Made by a program: the position numbers and the translations under genes. A DNA stretch of 64,000 bases from Campanula takesimana (taxonomy: Eukaryota; Streptophyta; Magnoliopsida; Asterales; Campanulaceae), in the NCBI GenBank assembly GCA_026119855.1, contig JAOWBW010000383.1, positions 496,001-560,000 on the forward strand. Reading direction: 5' to 3'. The notes under the pieces were generated by a model. The model was not told the origin of the DNA, searched no databases, and saw only the letters and a list, made by a program, of their open reading frames with translations. Positions within the stretch are counted from its first letter, which is position 1; each line of letters begins with the position of its first letter. This document shows positions 32,617-44,257 of the stretch, in pieces.

Positions 32617-35356
32617 GGGCTAATTGCAATTTAGTTAGCTGAGTTTTACAATATTTTGCAATTGGTTATTCAATTTGTCAAAGTTGAGATCCGACTACTC
32701 AGTTTGCTGAACCGGAGCAATTGTGTGTAAAAGTCGTTAGCCGGTTAAAAAACTAAAAAAATGGACACCTTTTGAGAAACACATGAGTTTTAATAAGGGC
32801 AAATAAGTCACATATATTTTGAGACACCATTCTACCCCACCCTAACTTCCTCTGTAACTTTCTCTATCCCCCCACCCTCTCTTATAACCAACATCTATGT
32901 CCCCCGTCAAGCAGCATCCCATTTCCTCCTTTATTGCGTTTTCTCCGGCCGTCTTCTTCAACATCAAACAAAAATCTCCACAAACTGCCACTACGCTAAT
33001 GCTCTTGACACCACTCATAGCCGCATCCACATCTCCGCCACTACGCCTCCATTCTTCTCCCTTATTCGGATTGTACATATCTAATTTGGATTTTGAAATG
33101 AACCCTCTGTCATTGCCCTGATGCCGGCACGTAGCCCCTTGGTCTATTACGAAATGATATTTCAACCAATTTCAATTAATCCTTTTCTTTTTGACCTATG
33201 CCCAGATTTGTAATTGGAAGGTTTTATTTGTTTGTTATGTCTATCTTGTTGTTTTATGCGGTTATGCAGAAATCTGGGTTTAGGATTTGAGAAATTTTAG
33301 GTTTGGATTTTTTTAAATTTTCTTTTTATGTGTTGGTGGTGATCTTGGTTTATGAAATTTTTAATTGATTTTTTGTTTTGAATATTCTGAATATAAAGAG
33401 TTGGTGGTTTGATGATGGTGGCGATCTCAGAACTAGTGATGTTACGTGTAAAGCTGTTGTAAAGGGTATGTGATGAAATTAATGATGGAAAAGATTACTT
33501 AAATGTTTGAGATTTTTTTTTTTTTTTTTAAAAAATAGGATTGAAATGAAGTTAATATTAAGTGGATGTTTGTCTAGGTAGTGTTGTGGGGGTGGTGAGA
33601 TCATGGCGGAGGTGTGAGATGGTCGCGATGTTGGTGGTAGCTAGATGGTGGCAGTGGGTGTTGGATATTATGCCCTAGGCCCTTGAGAAAGGACTATGCG
33701 TTACATCATAGTTTCATTGTTATAGAGATAACTAACCCGATTATTATATCTTTTACATGTTTATTATAATAATCATTGTCCCTGGCACTTATGAAGAGCT
33801 AGCATGAGTTTAATGGATAATCATATAATGATTATGGTGTATAGGATGCGGATTAAACTTGTGGGTACTTGTTGGAGAACAAGGTACTGGATAGACCCAT
33901 TATGAGATTTATGTCATGGTCAAATGTCATAATTAAATCCCATAATAGGCATACCATTTGAATCCTTAGACCTGAGATTATCATGGTCTTCCACATGATG
34001 AACATTATGTTTGACGTACTCAAACGCTACCCTTAACCGGGTGGTTATAAAGGCTACGATTGGCAAAATCGGATTCTTGTAGCGAAGAATGATAAGTCAA
34101 GATGGAATTTGTCCCTCTCTCAAGAGAGATATCTGTTTGGCCACTCGATGAGTGATATTGATGATAGTGCATGGCCATGCCTAAATGAATTGATGTGTTC
34201 AATGTCATTTGTTCATATCAATTTACTCGAGATCGAGAAAGCATTAGACAACATAAGTTGACGTGGATCATGATTTATGTCCAATATGATATCGTGTGAC
34301 AAAGGGATTGTGATATGTTCTATAAGGTAACTTTGGACTTTTAAAGTTATACTAATTGGGTAGTCATAATGGCTTGCCAGAGTCCGCTTATGACTTACGG
34401 GTTCTGACTTTCTCGGACTCGTTGCCAACTTAGTATAATCCTATTGGGTCACACACAATAGAACGGATTGAAAAGGCTAAAAATCTGGGAAATTGGGAAA
34501 CTGGCACCGTACGGTTGGCTAGCTGGCGTACGGCTCCAATGTAGCCGTACGGCTATCTAGTCTGGCCCAGTCCAGATTCTGCATATTTCTTATGTGAGAA
34601 GGAATCCCGAGTCCCAAAGGAATTAGGTTAAACCCTACTATATAAGTGTGCAGCCGGGTCTGAGAAACCTAATAGTTGATTTTGGAAATCATAACATATT
34701 GTTTAAGAAACAATTACACACATATAGAGGGGATTATTAGTTTTGAGATTTAGAATCATCAAAACTCAATAATCAAAGAAGCAAAATAATTCCTACGAAT
34801 AAATTGATTTTTCATCAAGCCTTGGATCTAGAAATCAATCAAGAAAGTGTTCTTGAGTCCGTTCGATGTGTAGATACCGATAGAGGGTGTTTACTTTAGC
34901 ACCTTAAAGTCTGTGTTCATAGATTCGATCTTCAAGGGTTAGTTTCTTTCATCTTGTACTTAATATGTTTATTCCGCGGCGCATGATGCATCAAAACCCA
35001 ACAGTGGGATGATGGTGGTAGGTTTTGGTGGTGGAGAAAGTGGCGGTGGGGGATTATGTTATTGGCTGAAGATGAAGAAATATTTACATTTGGACCCATA
35101 ATCTATTGATTGTTAACACTTGAAAATAAAATAATAGCAAGTGAACTTTATTTTTGACCGGAAATGACATATTTGCCCTCATTAAAACTCACATGTTTCG
35201 CAAATGGTGTCCACTTCGTTAGTTTCTTAACCGACTAACGATTTTTATACCCGATTGCTCTGATTCAACAAACTGAAGTCGGAACGCAATTTTGAAAAAC
35301 TGGATAACCAATTGGAAAATATTGTAAAACTCATGTAACTAAAATGCAATTAGCCC
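32617..35356. mobile_element. Non-autonomous MULE with a solo LTR inside
   Basis: TIRs of about 200 bp start GGGCTAATTGCAATTTAG (32617) and end with the inverted form ATGCAATTAGCCC (35356). TTGTTGTT is found on both sides. Without the solo LTR the element is about 1.4 kb. The interior at 32830-33120 is C-rich. An open minus-strand frame of 107 codons (33165-32842) has no domain I recognise. Confidence 0.75.
33659..35003 (+). mobile_element. Solo LTR of a copia family related to 23269-31355
   Basis: Starts TGTTGGATATTATGCCC, ends ATCAAAACCCAACA, and is flanked by a perfect GTGGG duplication (33654-33658 and 35004-35008). It is the inverse complement of the paired LTRs over its full length but more diverged. 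It carries CCGTACGG at 34507-34514 and 34545-34552 and a TATATAA box at 34639-34645. It formed by recombination between the LTRs of a former full element. Confidence 0.9.
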
Positions 35357-35581
35357 TTGTTGTTGTGATGCATAAAACAAAACTCCTATAGTCATAAAAG
35401 ATAGTCATATTTGAGTTATGATGGTCAACAATGAATTTTGATCGAATATTAATGTCAATTTAATCGTATTGTTAAAATTCGAAATATTATTACTGAAAAT
35501 AATAAGTAATTTATTAATAACAATTTTTAAATTTTATTGAGATGACTAAATTGACATTAATGTTTGGTCAAAGTTTACATA

Positions 35582-36689
35582 AGTAAATCGGCAAAATGAC
35601 TAATGTACTAACCAATATTTTCATATTTACCTCCGTAATCAAGAAACAACCAATCTAATTGTGTGTTACATACAACATAACAGAAATAACCATATATTAT
35701 TGTTATAAATGTTAATTACAATTAAAGAACGATAATATTCTAACAAATATTACTATCATAATTTCGAATTGCACCCATAATCCTAACAAAATAATTTCGC
35801 TTAATTAAGATCTAAATTGATCTAATTACCCTTAATCTATCATTTTTCTGTACAACCCTTAATCTATTATGAAAACATCTTGCACAAAAAAAAGACCACT
35901 CTTCTTCAACCTTTCTCCTCTCGGCCCCACTCCACCGTGGCCATTCTTCCCTACCCACCACTCACAACCGCCCCATTCCGCATCCCCACCCTTCCCCTAT
36001 ATTCCCCGATTCCATACTCCCATCACCTATCACTAGTCGTTTATCCATAGAATCGACCTGCTCCAAAACTTCTCATTTGAACCCTCATAAATTCAAATAT
36101 GGTCATCAGTCATTTTCACATCTCCGAAGCCTATGACGCCAAAATGGAACTCTTTTCTATTGCTTGATGCAATCACGATGAAGAGGAATACAACGAGGGG
36201 ATCCTCTCGACCATCACAACCCCTTTATGGGAGGGGAATATATAACTCAAGGGCCTAGCTCGATCAGAGCTCCGACAAGCGGCGACGAAAATAGATTGGG
36301 AATATTATTGTTTTTTTTTATTTACAAAACTTGTAATTAATATAATTTTAAATATGTATATTTTAAACCATAAATATTAAAAAGAAAAAATGAACATAAA
36401 TATTAATTTTGTGAAAGGTAATTAAAATATAATAAGGGTAATTGAGTTATTTAAAACTTAATAAAGCGAGCTATGATTTTGTTAGGTTATTACATGGGCA
36501 ATTTGAAAATTTTGATAGTAATATTTGTAAGAAAACTAACGTTCATTAACTTTCACTAACAGTTTTAACAATAATAGCTATATCTGTAATTTTGTATAGA
36601 ATACACATGTTTAATTGGTTGTTTAGTTAATATGAAAGTGAATATGAAAAAACTGATTAGTACATGAGTCATTTTGACAGTTTACTCAA
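35582..36689. mobile_element. Non-autonomous MULE with about 120-bp diverged TIRs
   Basis: The left end AGTAAATCGGCAAAATGAC pairs with the complement of GTCATTTTGACAGTTTACT at the right. The candidate 9-bp duplications GTTTACATA (35573-35581) and TTTTACATA (36690-36698) agree at eight positions. The interior at 35900-36050 is C-rich, again with no recognisable gene. Confidence 0.55.
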
Positions 36690-36915
36690 TTTTACATATA
36701 TTGATCATCAAATATATATAAAAAAAATAGAGCAGGTTCTGAGGTAAACTTGTCTCTCCATGAGCTAATAAAAGTTCACTTTTTAATATTGTTTCAACAT
36801 TAAAATAGCGAGTTTAAACTTTAAAACAATGAGTTTAGGTTTTAGAATACCTATAAATATAATAACGAGATTAAGCCTTAAAAATGAGTTTAGGCCTTAA
36901 AACACTTAGTCTATA

Positions 36916-37134
36916 CTCCCTCCGTCCCAGACAAAGTGAGACTTTTTTCAACTTAATTGCTAATTGATGAATAACTTGGAGAAAAAATAATGATCATAAT
37001 GAAAATTTTAAAAATTATTGGATCATGATTGATAATTTTTAGACTTTAATTAAGATAACTATTTTGTATTTAAATTGTTGGTTAAAGTTTAATGAAGTTG
37101 ACCAAAAATCTCACTTTGTCTGAGACGGAGGGAG
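36916..37134. mobile_element. Stowaway MITE
   Basis: CTCCCTCCGTCCCAGACAAAG and its complement CTTTGTCTGAGACGGAGGGAG form the ends, with TA on both sides; 219 bp. Confidence 0.9.
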
Positions 37135-37136
37135 TA

Positions 37137-38018
37137 TATATTTAAAAATGACTTATATAACTTATAAAAAAAATTAGTTTCTCCCAAAATTTCCTAATAC
37201 ATCTATGTTTCTACCACAGAAAGAGTACAAAATATATGACCATACAGAAAATATTGGAATGTAAAGTAAAAATATTTAGTCGTAAACATGGGCAATGATA
37301 GGATTCATTTGAAAGAAATATGATTTGTCCAATCATGTGTTTCGCATGTTACAATCATTTTTTTTTTTTTTTGAGGAACGCATGTTACAATCATTAAATA
37401 TTGGAAATAAAAGTAAAAATAAAATATTCCTGATATTCAATATGTTAGTTTCATTTTACTTATTTTTTATTAAAAAGTTAGTTATTTTTTGAAAATTAAA
37501 AATTTAAAAACACTAAATTTTCAAACTTGCATTACAACCTTAAAATATTTGAAAAATTAAACAAAACAATCATTATTTAAAGACGAAAAAGTAATAATAA
37601 AAATAAAACAAAAGTAAAATCTCACTATCAAATCTTAATCTCATGGTGAATTGACCATTTAAATTCAAACCCAATACGTGGCCAGTTGGTTTGGTTTGGT
37701 TTGATTATGCAACAATGTATTATTCAAACAATAAAATAGAAAATGAAGGACATTTATGGGTGTTCACAAAGTTAAATGTTTCCCCCCCCCCCCCCCCCCA
37801 AAGTTTCCCAGAATTGGATAACTTCCCCTTATATTAAGGGGACTTATCTTACCTTGTGCCACATAAATAAATTAACATGATAGACAAAAACTTTTCTTTT
37901 TATGTAATAACTCTCATTTTCAGCTCAAATATTTATTATTTTTGATTAAAAATATTCAAATTTCAAATTAATCTTTATATTAATTGATATCTCCGTCCTA
38001 TAATAAACGTTGAACTTC
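37137..38018. other. AT-rich intergenic DNA
   Basis: No gene. A poly-C run of about 17 lies at 37783-37799, and GGTTTGGTTTGGTTTG near 37690. Confidence 0.5.
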
Positions 38019-38026
38019 CCTTTTTC

Positions 38027-38612
38027 TATGGGTGGATTAGTAGGTATACCAAGTGTATTTTGCTTGTACCGTGTACCAACCAAGTACGATTTGGTACACA
38101 AAAATATGTACCAGTACCAACCACAAAAGTCGGTATACCAAGTCTATTGGTACACTTGGTATTCGGTTGGTATGGTTGGTATTCGATATATACCAAATGT
38201 AAATGAAGACAAAAAAATTGCATTTTTTTTTTGTTAGACTTTCTTGTTTAGTATAAAAAAAAACACATTATAACATAAAAAATATATCTCAAATGCAAAT
38301 TATATAGTCTTGACACTAAAGAAAAGTAGAACAATTGAAATCTTGAAAACTAAACAATACAGTGACTCTACATAATATTCACCACGACTCCAAAACCAAA
38401 ATATTACAATAAGGCAATTTGAATTTTTTTTCCCTATATCGTAATAATGTAACTTTTAGAAAAAAAGGAAATTAATGTTTGATACTTCATTCGTTCCAAA
38501 ATACTTGTAGTTTAAGAACTTCTCACACGTATTAAAAAAAAAACAATCAATAAATATCAAATAGACCAAACTACCATTTGAATATTTCAAGTACCTAAAT
38601 AATTGGACAGAG

Positions 38613-38664
<52 letters not shown>

Positions 38665-38871
38665 CTGTGTGTGTGTGTGTATAAATATAAAGTTGGTACA
38701 TAGTATACAAACCAAAGTCGATGTTGTATACCGTGTACCAACCAGTTAGACAAAAATGGTACGGTACTACCTACCAAAAAGTTTGGTATACCGACTTCTT
38801 TATACCAATGATAAATGGTACGGTTGGTATACGAGTTGGTTGGTACGGACGAGTACAATTTGCCACCCCTA
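38027..38871. mobile_element. hAT MITE with GGTAC/CCAACC subterminal repeats
   Basis: The left end is TATGGGTGGATTAGTAGG and the right end the complement of TTGCCACCCCTA. The 8-bp duplications CCTTTTTC and CTTTTTTC differ at one base. Subterminal GTACCAACC and GGTATACC motifs fill 38040-38190 and 38690-38860. The middle has a TA/TG microsatellite. Confidence 0.65.
38619..38680. repeat. (TA)n(TG)n microsatellite
   Basis: About 12 TA units followed by about 18 TG units with one interruption, inside the hAT MITE. Confidence 0.95.
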
Positions 38872-38996
38872 CTTTTTTCCTTTCTGATCATTTCCAAAAT
38901 ACATACATGCTTTTAAATAAAGGTCAATATTTGGTGCAATTTTATCATTGTACAAGAAATAAACAACTAATAAAAGATACTATTATTTACAAACTT

Positions 38997-39140
38997 TTTT
39001 TTTTAATTATTAAATGAAAGACTTAATAATCTATTACAAGAGTGTGCATTTCAAAATCGTAGTTGGTGGGGTACGAACCCATGACCTCTCGATGAGAAAG
39101 GAACACCGGATGCTGGTTGAGGAAGAGCTCTTTGGCAACT
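38997..39140 (-). mobile_element. Possible tRNA-derived SINE
   Basis: The minus strand contains GGTCATGGGTTCGTACCCC, a B box with one mismatch, about 40 bp after an A-box-like AGAGCTCTTCCTCAACC. A/T-rich sequence follows. The A box is weak. Confidence 0.35.
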
Positions 39141-39212
39141 ATTATTTACAAATATTAACAAGTCACATTTACATTTATTTTGAGAAGGAAGAAGAAATCT
39201 TATACTCCCACC

Positions 39213-39809
39213 TAGACATGGCCAACCCGTACCCGGACCCACATCGACCCGTGAAACCGTATACCCGCGACCCGTGAATGAACGTGAACCGGCAAACCCG
39301 TAACCGTGCATGAGCCGGTTCGGTTCCGGGTCCATGCTTCCAGAAACCGCAACCCGGCGGGTCCAACCCGTGAACCGTCTAAACCTGTAACCCGTACCCG
39401 CTTTAACTCGTGAATGAACCGTCCCTTTTTTGTTTTTTTACATATTTTGTTAATTTTCCAACATAGTTTGTTAATTTTCTAACATAATTTATTTAAAATG
39501 ATAGAATTTTATACATATTCTAACATATTTTGTTAATTTTCGTTGATATGAAAAAGGAAAAAGAAAACATTTAAATTTTGAACAGATTCCGTTAGATTTT
39601 TAACAAAATCCGTTTAAAATTAAAGAGTTCAATTTTTTTTTTAAAGGGGAGGAAACCCGTGGACCCGTAAAACGGTACCCGCTCAACCGGTGACTGACCC
39701 GCACCCACACCCGTGCCATACACGGTTCGGTTCCGGGTCCAACATATTGAGACCCGGACCCGTACCCGCACAACTCGTCCCGTACCCGTATTTGGCCAAG
39801 CCACGGATA
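39213..39809. mobile_element. hAT-like element with ACCCGTACCCG subterminal repeats
   Basis: The left end TAGACATGGCCAACCCGTAC and the right end CGTATTTGGCCAAGCCACGGATA are imperfect inverted repeats. Degenerate (A/G)ACCCGTA repeats fill both ends (39225-39420 and 39655-39790). The middle is AT-rich. No target duplication could be matched. Confidence 0.45.
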
Positions 39810-39967
39810 GATTGATACGGAGTATAATAGGAAACAGTGGGGGAGGTCGATGTAGTTTTCCTGACTTGTTTTAATTTGTTTCTTTCTTTTCCATTTCTCA
39901 CCCCTAAAGTCTTATTTTGTCTGTTCCAACTTCCAACTCGACCTACCATTCTCAATTTCAATTCTCT

Positions 39968-40018
39968 TATATGCCACGTCCATCTTTTCAATCCTTTTTT
40001 TTTTTTTTAACACACGTG
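39968..40018 (+). promoter_or_regulatory. Candidate promoter elements of the SYT3-like gene
   Basis: TTATATG (39968-39974) is a possible TATA box. A perfect G-box CACGTG lies at 40013-40018, 109 bp before the start codon. Whether the G-box is upstream of transcription or in the leader cannot be told. Confidence 0.3.
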
Positions 40019-40126
40019 ATTTCCACTCCAATTCCTTACTCGATCACAATCCCCTTCATGATTGTTTAAATTTCTTGCTTAGCTTCCTGGAAAATTAGGA
40101 TTGACTGTTCAAAGAAAAATAAAAAT

Positions 40127-43100
40127 ATGAGCTTTGTGGATAGCTTATTGGGAATCATCGGATTTGGAATTGGTATACCGATTGGTCTTTTTCTGGGTTT
40201 TCTTATTTTCATTCACTCTGAACCCAGAGATGTTAAGGTAATCTGTTTCTTTATTATTTCAAATCGTATTTAATCCCCCCCCCCCTCCTGTATGTATATC
40301 TGTATTTGTATCTGTATGAGTTCATGCTATGAATTTGTTTTAATGGATATGGAAAATTGTGCTGATGAATTTGTACCTGAGCTTGATTATTGAAAATTTC
40401 AAGAAATTTAGTGTGATAATCACAAATGGGTTTCTGTTATATTGAGTTTGCTTACCTTATTTTAATGCATACTTGTATCATAAATCTTCAGTAAGTTAAC
40501 TGGTGAAATGCTTCATTAGTTTCCCCCTGCTATGATAGATGCTTAGAATTTGATTTTGAAAGTCTATTTTCTGTTGATTATTGAAAATTTCAAGAAATTA
40601 TTTTGGGTAGTTTTTCTTAGCTTTTATAAAGGTGTATTCGTTCATCGATGTTCTAGGATGTTTGGTTCACAGAGTTCATGGGAAAAATCTAAGAAAATAT
40701 TAGGGGTAACGATGGCAACTGAGATGAAAATTTGAATAAAGAGACAAAATGCAGTATCACAATGATCTTGTTTTCTATTTTTCATAATTTAAGACAATAT
40801 TTTTATATATAAGAAAATAGTAGGGGTGACAGCATATTTTCATGCGGTGCATTGCAGATCCCACTCATAAGGCCACTTCAGGAGCTCGATTCGAATTCCT
40901 TGCTTGATGTCATGCACCATCTCCCACTATGGGTGAAAAATCCCAACTATGAGCGTGTGAGCCCAACCTTTGATCGTACTTATATCTCACCATTATATTC
41001 TTTTATGTTTTTTCCAGAAATGTTTTTGCGCTTATTATTATCTCTTATAGGTGGACTGGTTGAACACTATAATTCATGATATGTGGCCCTACCTTGATAA
41101 GGTAATATGAATATCATTCTAAATATATCATCTTTTCATTTAGTTCAACTTGATTATAGGCTTCCATTACTTTGGGTCAGTTTGCGCTTATTTGAGATGT
41201 TCCCTCAAGCCTAATATGATTTCTTGGACAGGGAATATGTGGTATTATACGAAGCATGGCATTACCTATATTTTCCGAATACATTGGTCTATATCAAATA
41301 AGATCCATAGATTTTGAAACGCTCACCCTTGGAACTCTTTGCCCTACAGTTCATGGTAAGTTATAAAGATGGTTATCTTCCCCCATTCCCCAATACATGA
41401 TATTTCTCCATTTATCTGAGTTTTAAGAAGAAAATGATGTACTCGGTATATAACTAATATAAGGCACGGTGTAAATCAGCAATCAAAAACAGGGACAATG
41501 ACAGCTAAAATTGTCTATAATTTCGAAGTCCAATGAATAGTGGTAAACATTGCTTGTGAATTGGACAGGTATAAAAGTATACCAGACGAATGAGAAGAAT
41601 CTAGTCCTAGAGCCTTGGGTAAAATGGGCAGGGAATCCCAACATAACTGTGGTGTTGAATGTGTTATCTCTACATGTAAAAGTACAGGTTAGAAGAGTGT
41701 GGAACCTCTACACACACACACACACGCACTCAAGCACTTATTATTTGGTTATCCGTCTCCTCCTTTTGGTTTATTGTTCTCTGAAAATGATTTTTCCATA
41801 CTGTAAGTTGATAGATTTGCAAATATCAGCAGCACCACGGATAGTTTTGCAGCCTCTTGTGCCAACTTTCCCATGTTTTGGCAGCATAGTTGTATCTTTG
41901 ATGGAGAAGGTGTGATTTTTTAGAATCTTTGTATATATCCTTAAGGTTTTGGTTACAAGTATACGATTTCACATTACAACATGGGCATTATAGTAGTTTA
42001 CTTAATATGAATATGTTGTATGTATGTAGCCAGAAGTCGATTTTGGGCTGAAAGTAATGGGAGGTGATCTTATGGCGATCCCTGGGTTATATCAATATGT
42101 TCAGGTACTGATACTGTCATCTCCCCCCCTCCCCACCTCACCCCCACCCCCACCCCCTTCCCTACCCCACCCCACCCCAGCCCCCAGTTTAGGTGTAGGA
42201 GTTGGCTATAGCGGATTGTGCATGTATCCATTATTGGGCGTTTCTTTCTTTATCACTGGCTTAGAAATTATTTAGTATAAGCTAAATGTGATGTTATTTT
42301 TGGCTGTTGGCAGGAAACAATACGAAAACAAGTTGCTAGCATGTATGTCTGGCCCCATACTCTTGAAATACCAATTCTTGACAGTTCCATGTAAGCTCCC
42401 TTGTTACTGGAAAAATGAATTCACTTGAAAAGGAAATGTTCTTACATATTCTTCAAATAATCACTTTGTGATTGCTGCTGCTAGAGGAATTTTGCATATT
42501 TACGAGAACAGGAACAAACTAATTGGGTAAACCAGTTTATGTGAACTAGACCTGTGACCGGACGGTTAACGGATTGTACCGTTGATGCCATCAAACCATT
42601 GTAAACCGAATGCAATGAACCAGTTAGTTAACCGGTGGTTGAACCATTCTCATTTCAAATACTCCATCCGTCTCAAAAACAGTCTCACTTGACAAGTCAA
42701 ATTTTTTAAGGAGTGTGTTTTAGCTGAGTATTTGTTATGCTTTCTCCATGTCACAGAAATATTACTCCCTCCGTCCCAAAATGAATGTGCGAATTTGCTC
42801 TTGATCAAAAGCAAGTTCGCTCATTCATTTTGGGACAGAGGTAGTACTAAACTAGGCCATCGTATTTTTCAACAGAGGAGCTGCCAAGAAGCCTGTGGGC
42901 ATCCTTCATGTAAAAGTAATAAGGGCGACCAATCTCTTGAATAAGGATATTTTTGGAGCATCAGATCCTTACGTTACACTCAGCCTTAGTGGGGAGAGAC
43001 TTCCGGTAAAGAAGACTTCCGTTGTGATGAATAATCTAAACCCAGTATGGAATGAGGATTTAAAGCTTACTGTAAAGGCCCCCAAGTCTCAAGTTCTTGA

Positions 43101-44257
43101 GATACATGTTTATGACTGGGAAAAGGTTTGTAGTTTATGAGTTTTTCCTATATGTGTTGATGCTCTTTTTGCTTATAATTTCATATCGGTTTCTTTTCCT
43201 TTTTTGGGTTGTTAAATTCAGCTCATGGCTATCATCCCATGGGCCACAAGCAGTGTGGGACCTAAGGCTATGTATATGGGTGCAAGTGCACTCACTTGAT
43301 CTATATCTCACTTTATCAAGTTCATGTGTATTTGTCTATATAGCTGAAGATGCACGACAAGCTAGGAATGCAAGTAATCCCATTGAAGTTGCTAATAGCA
43401 CACGAGCCAAAGTTGTTCACACTTAATTTGCTTAAAAACCTTAATCCTAATGATCATCATAACAAGAAGCCGAGAGGTCAAATCATGTTGGAGTTGACTT
43501 TTGTTCCTTTCTTGGAAGAGATTGAGAGTTTCAGTGAACCTCTTGATAGACAAATGCGCAAGGATAGTATTGGAAACGGACCTGAAAATCCCTCTATGAA
43601 CCGAGGAGGTTTACTTCTTGTTACTGTTGTTGGTGCAGAAGATGTTGAAGGGAAACACCATAATAACCCTTATGCTTTGGTCCTCTTTAAAGGAGAGCAT
43701 AGAAAGACCAAGGTACACCTTAAAACTCTGTTTTTCAACATGTTTGTTCTTTCAAAGTTTTAGTTCAACTAAAGACCGTTTACATTAATCTCCAGTGGGC
43801 CCGATCCTTCTGTGGGCCCCACGCACAGTGAGAGTTCTTGTAGCACCAAGTTGCCCTTTTTGTAAAATTAAATAAAGGAGACATTGCTTCCTTCTTGTTT
43901 TATTGGCAGTCCTTGAAGAAGACTCGGGACCCAGTTTGGGACGAGGAGTTCCAGTTCATGCTAGAAAAGGCCCCTTTAGAGGACAAAATACGCATTGAAG
44001 TGATGACCAAAAGAACTCGCCTTGGCTTCAAGTTAAAGGTATAAACTTCGTTTACGCAGTTTAAACACACGCATTGTCACACTCTCTGAGATGAAATACC
44101 TCAACTCTCCTCATGTTCCATGATGTAGGAATCATTGGGGTACGTGGAAATCAATCTGATCGATGTAGTCTACAATGGTCGGATCAATGATAAGTACAAT
44201 CTCATAAACTCAAAGAACGGAGTGATACACATTGTTATAAGGTGGAGGATGATATAG
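40127..44257 (+). CDS. SYT3: Synaptotagmin-3-like protein (12 exons)
   Basis: Exons: 40127-40237, 40858-40956, 41051-41101, 41232-41355, 41569-41687, 41808-41909, 42030-42104, 42314-42390, 42876-43125, 43344-43712, 43910-44038, 44129-44257. All introns are GT-AG, all phases fit, and the product is 544 residues (Arabidopsis SYT3 is about 540). Residues 5-33 are a hydrophobic anchor (GFGIGIPIGLFLGFLIF). Residues about 67-250 are an SMP lipid-transfer domain (LPLWVKNPNYERVDW, HDMWPYLDK, VDFGLKVMGGDLMAIPGLY). C2A spans about 260-345 and keeps Asp residues in its loops (FGASDPYV, VYDWEK). C2B spans about 425-530 and has lost most of them (HHNNPYALV, VMTKRT). Plant SYTs tether the ER to the plasma membrane; by family, C2A would bind lipid with Ca2+ and C2B without. 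The gene looks intact. Intron 8 carries a Stowaway and intron 7 a C-rich tract. Confidence 0.92.
42105..42185. repeat. C-rich tract in SYT3 intron 7
   Basis: From about 42120, runs of four or more C separated by A, T or TT (CCCCCACCCCCACCCCC type), starting about 15 bp after the exon 7 donor. The template strand has many G runs able in principle to form G-quadruplexes. Confidence 0.85.
42765..42844. mobile_element. 80-bp Stowaway-like hairpin MITE in SYT3 intron 8
   Basis: CTCCCTCCGTCCCAAAATGA and its near-perfect complement fold almost the whole element into one hairpin. TA flanks both sides. It ends 31 bp before exon 9. A half element of the same kind (ACTCCATCCGTCTCAAAAAC) starts near 42660 in the same intron. 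Confidence 0.85.

Noticed and set aside
41710..41727. Functional (CA)n element in SYT3 intron 5
   Set aside because: A short common microsatellite, with nothing to suggest a role.
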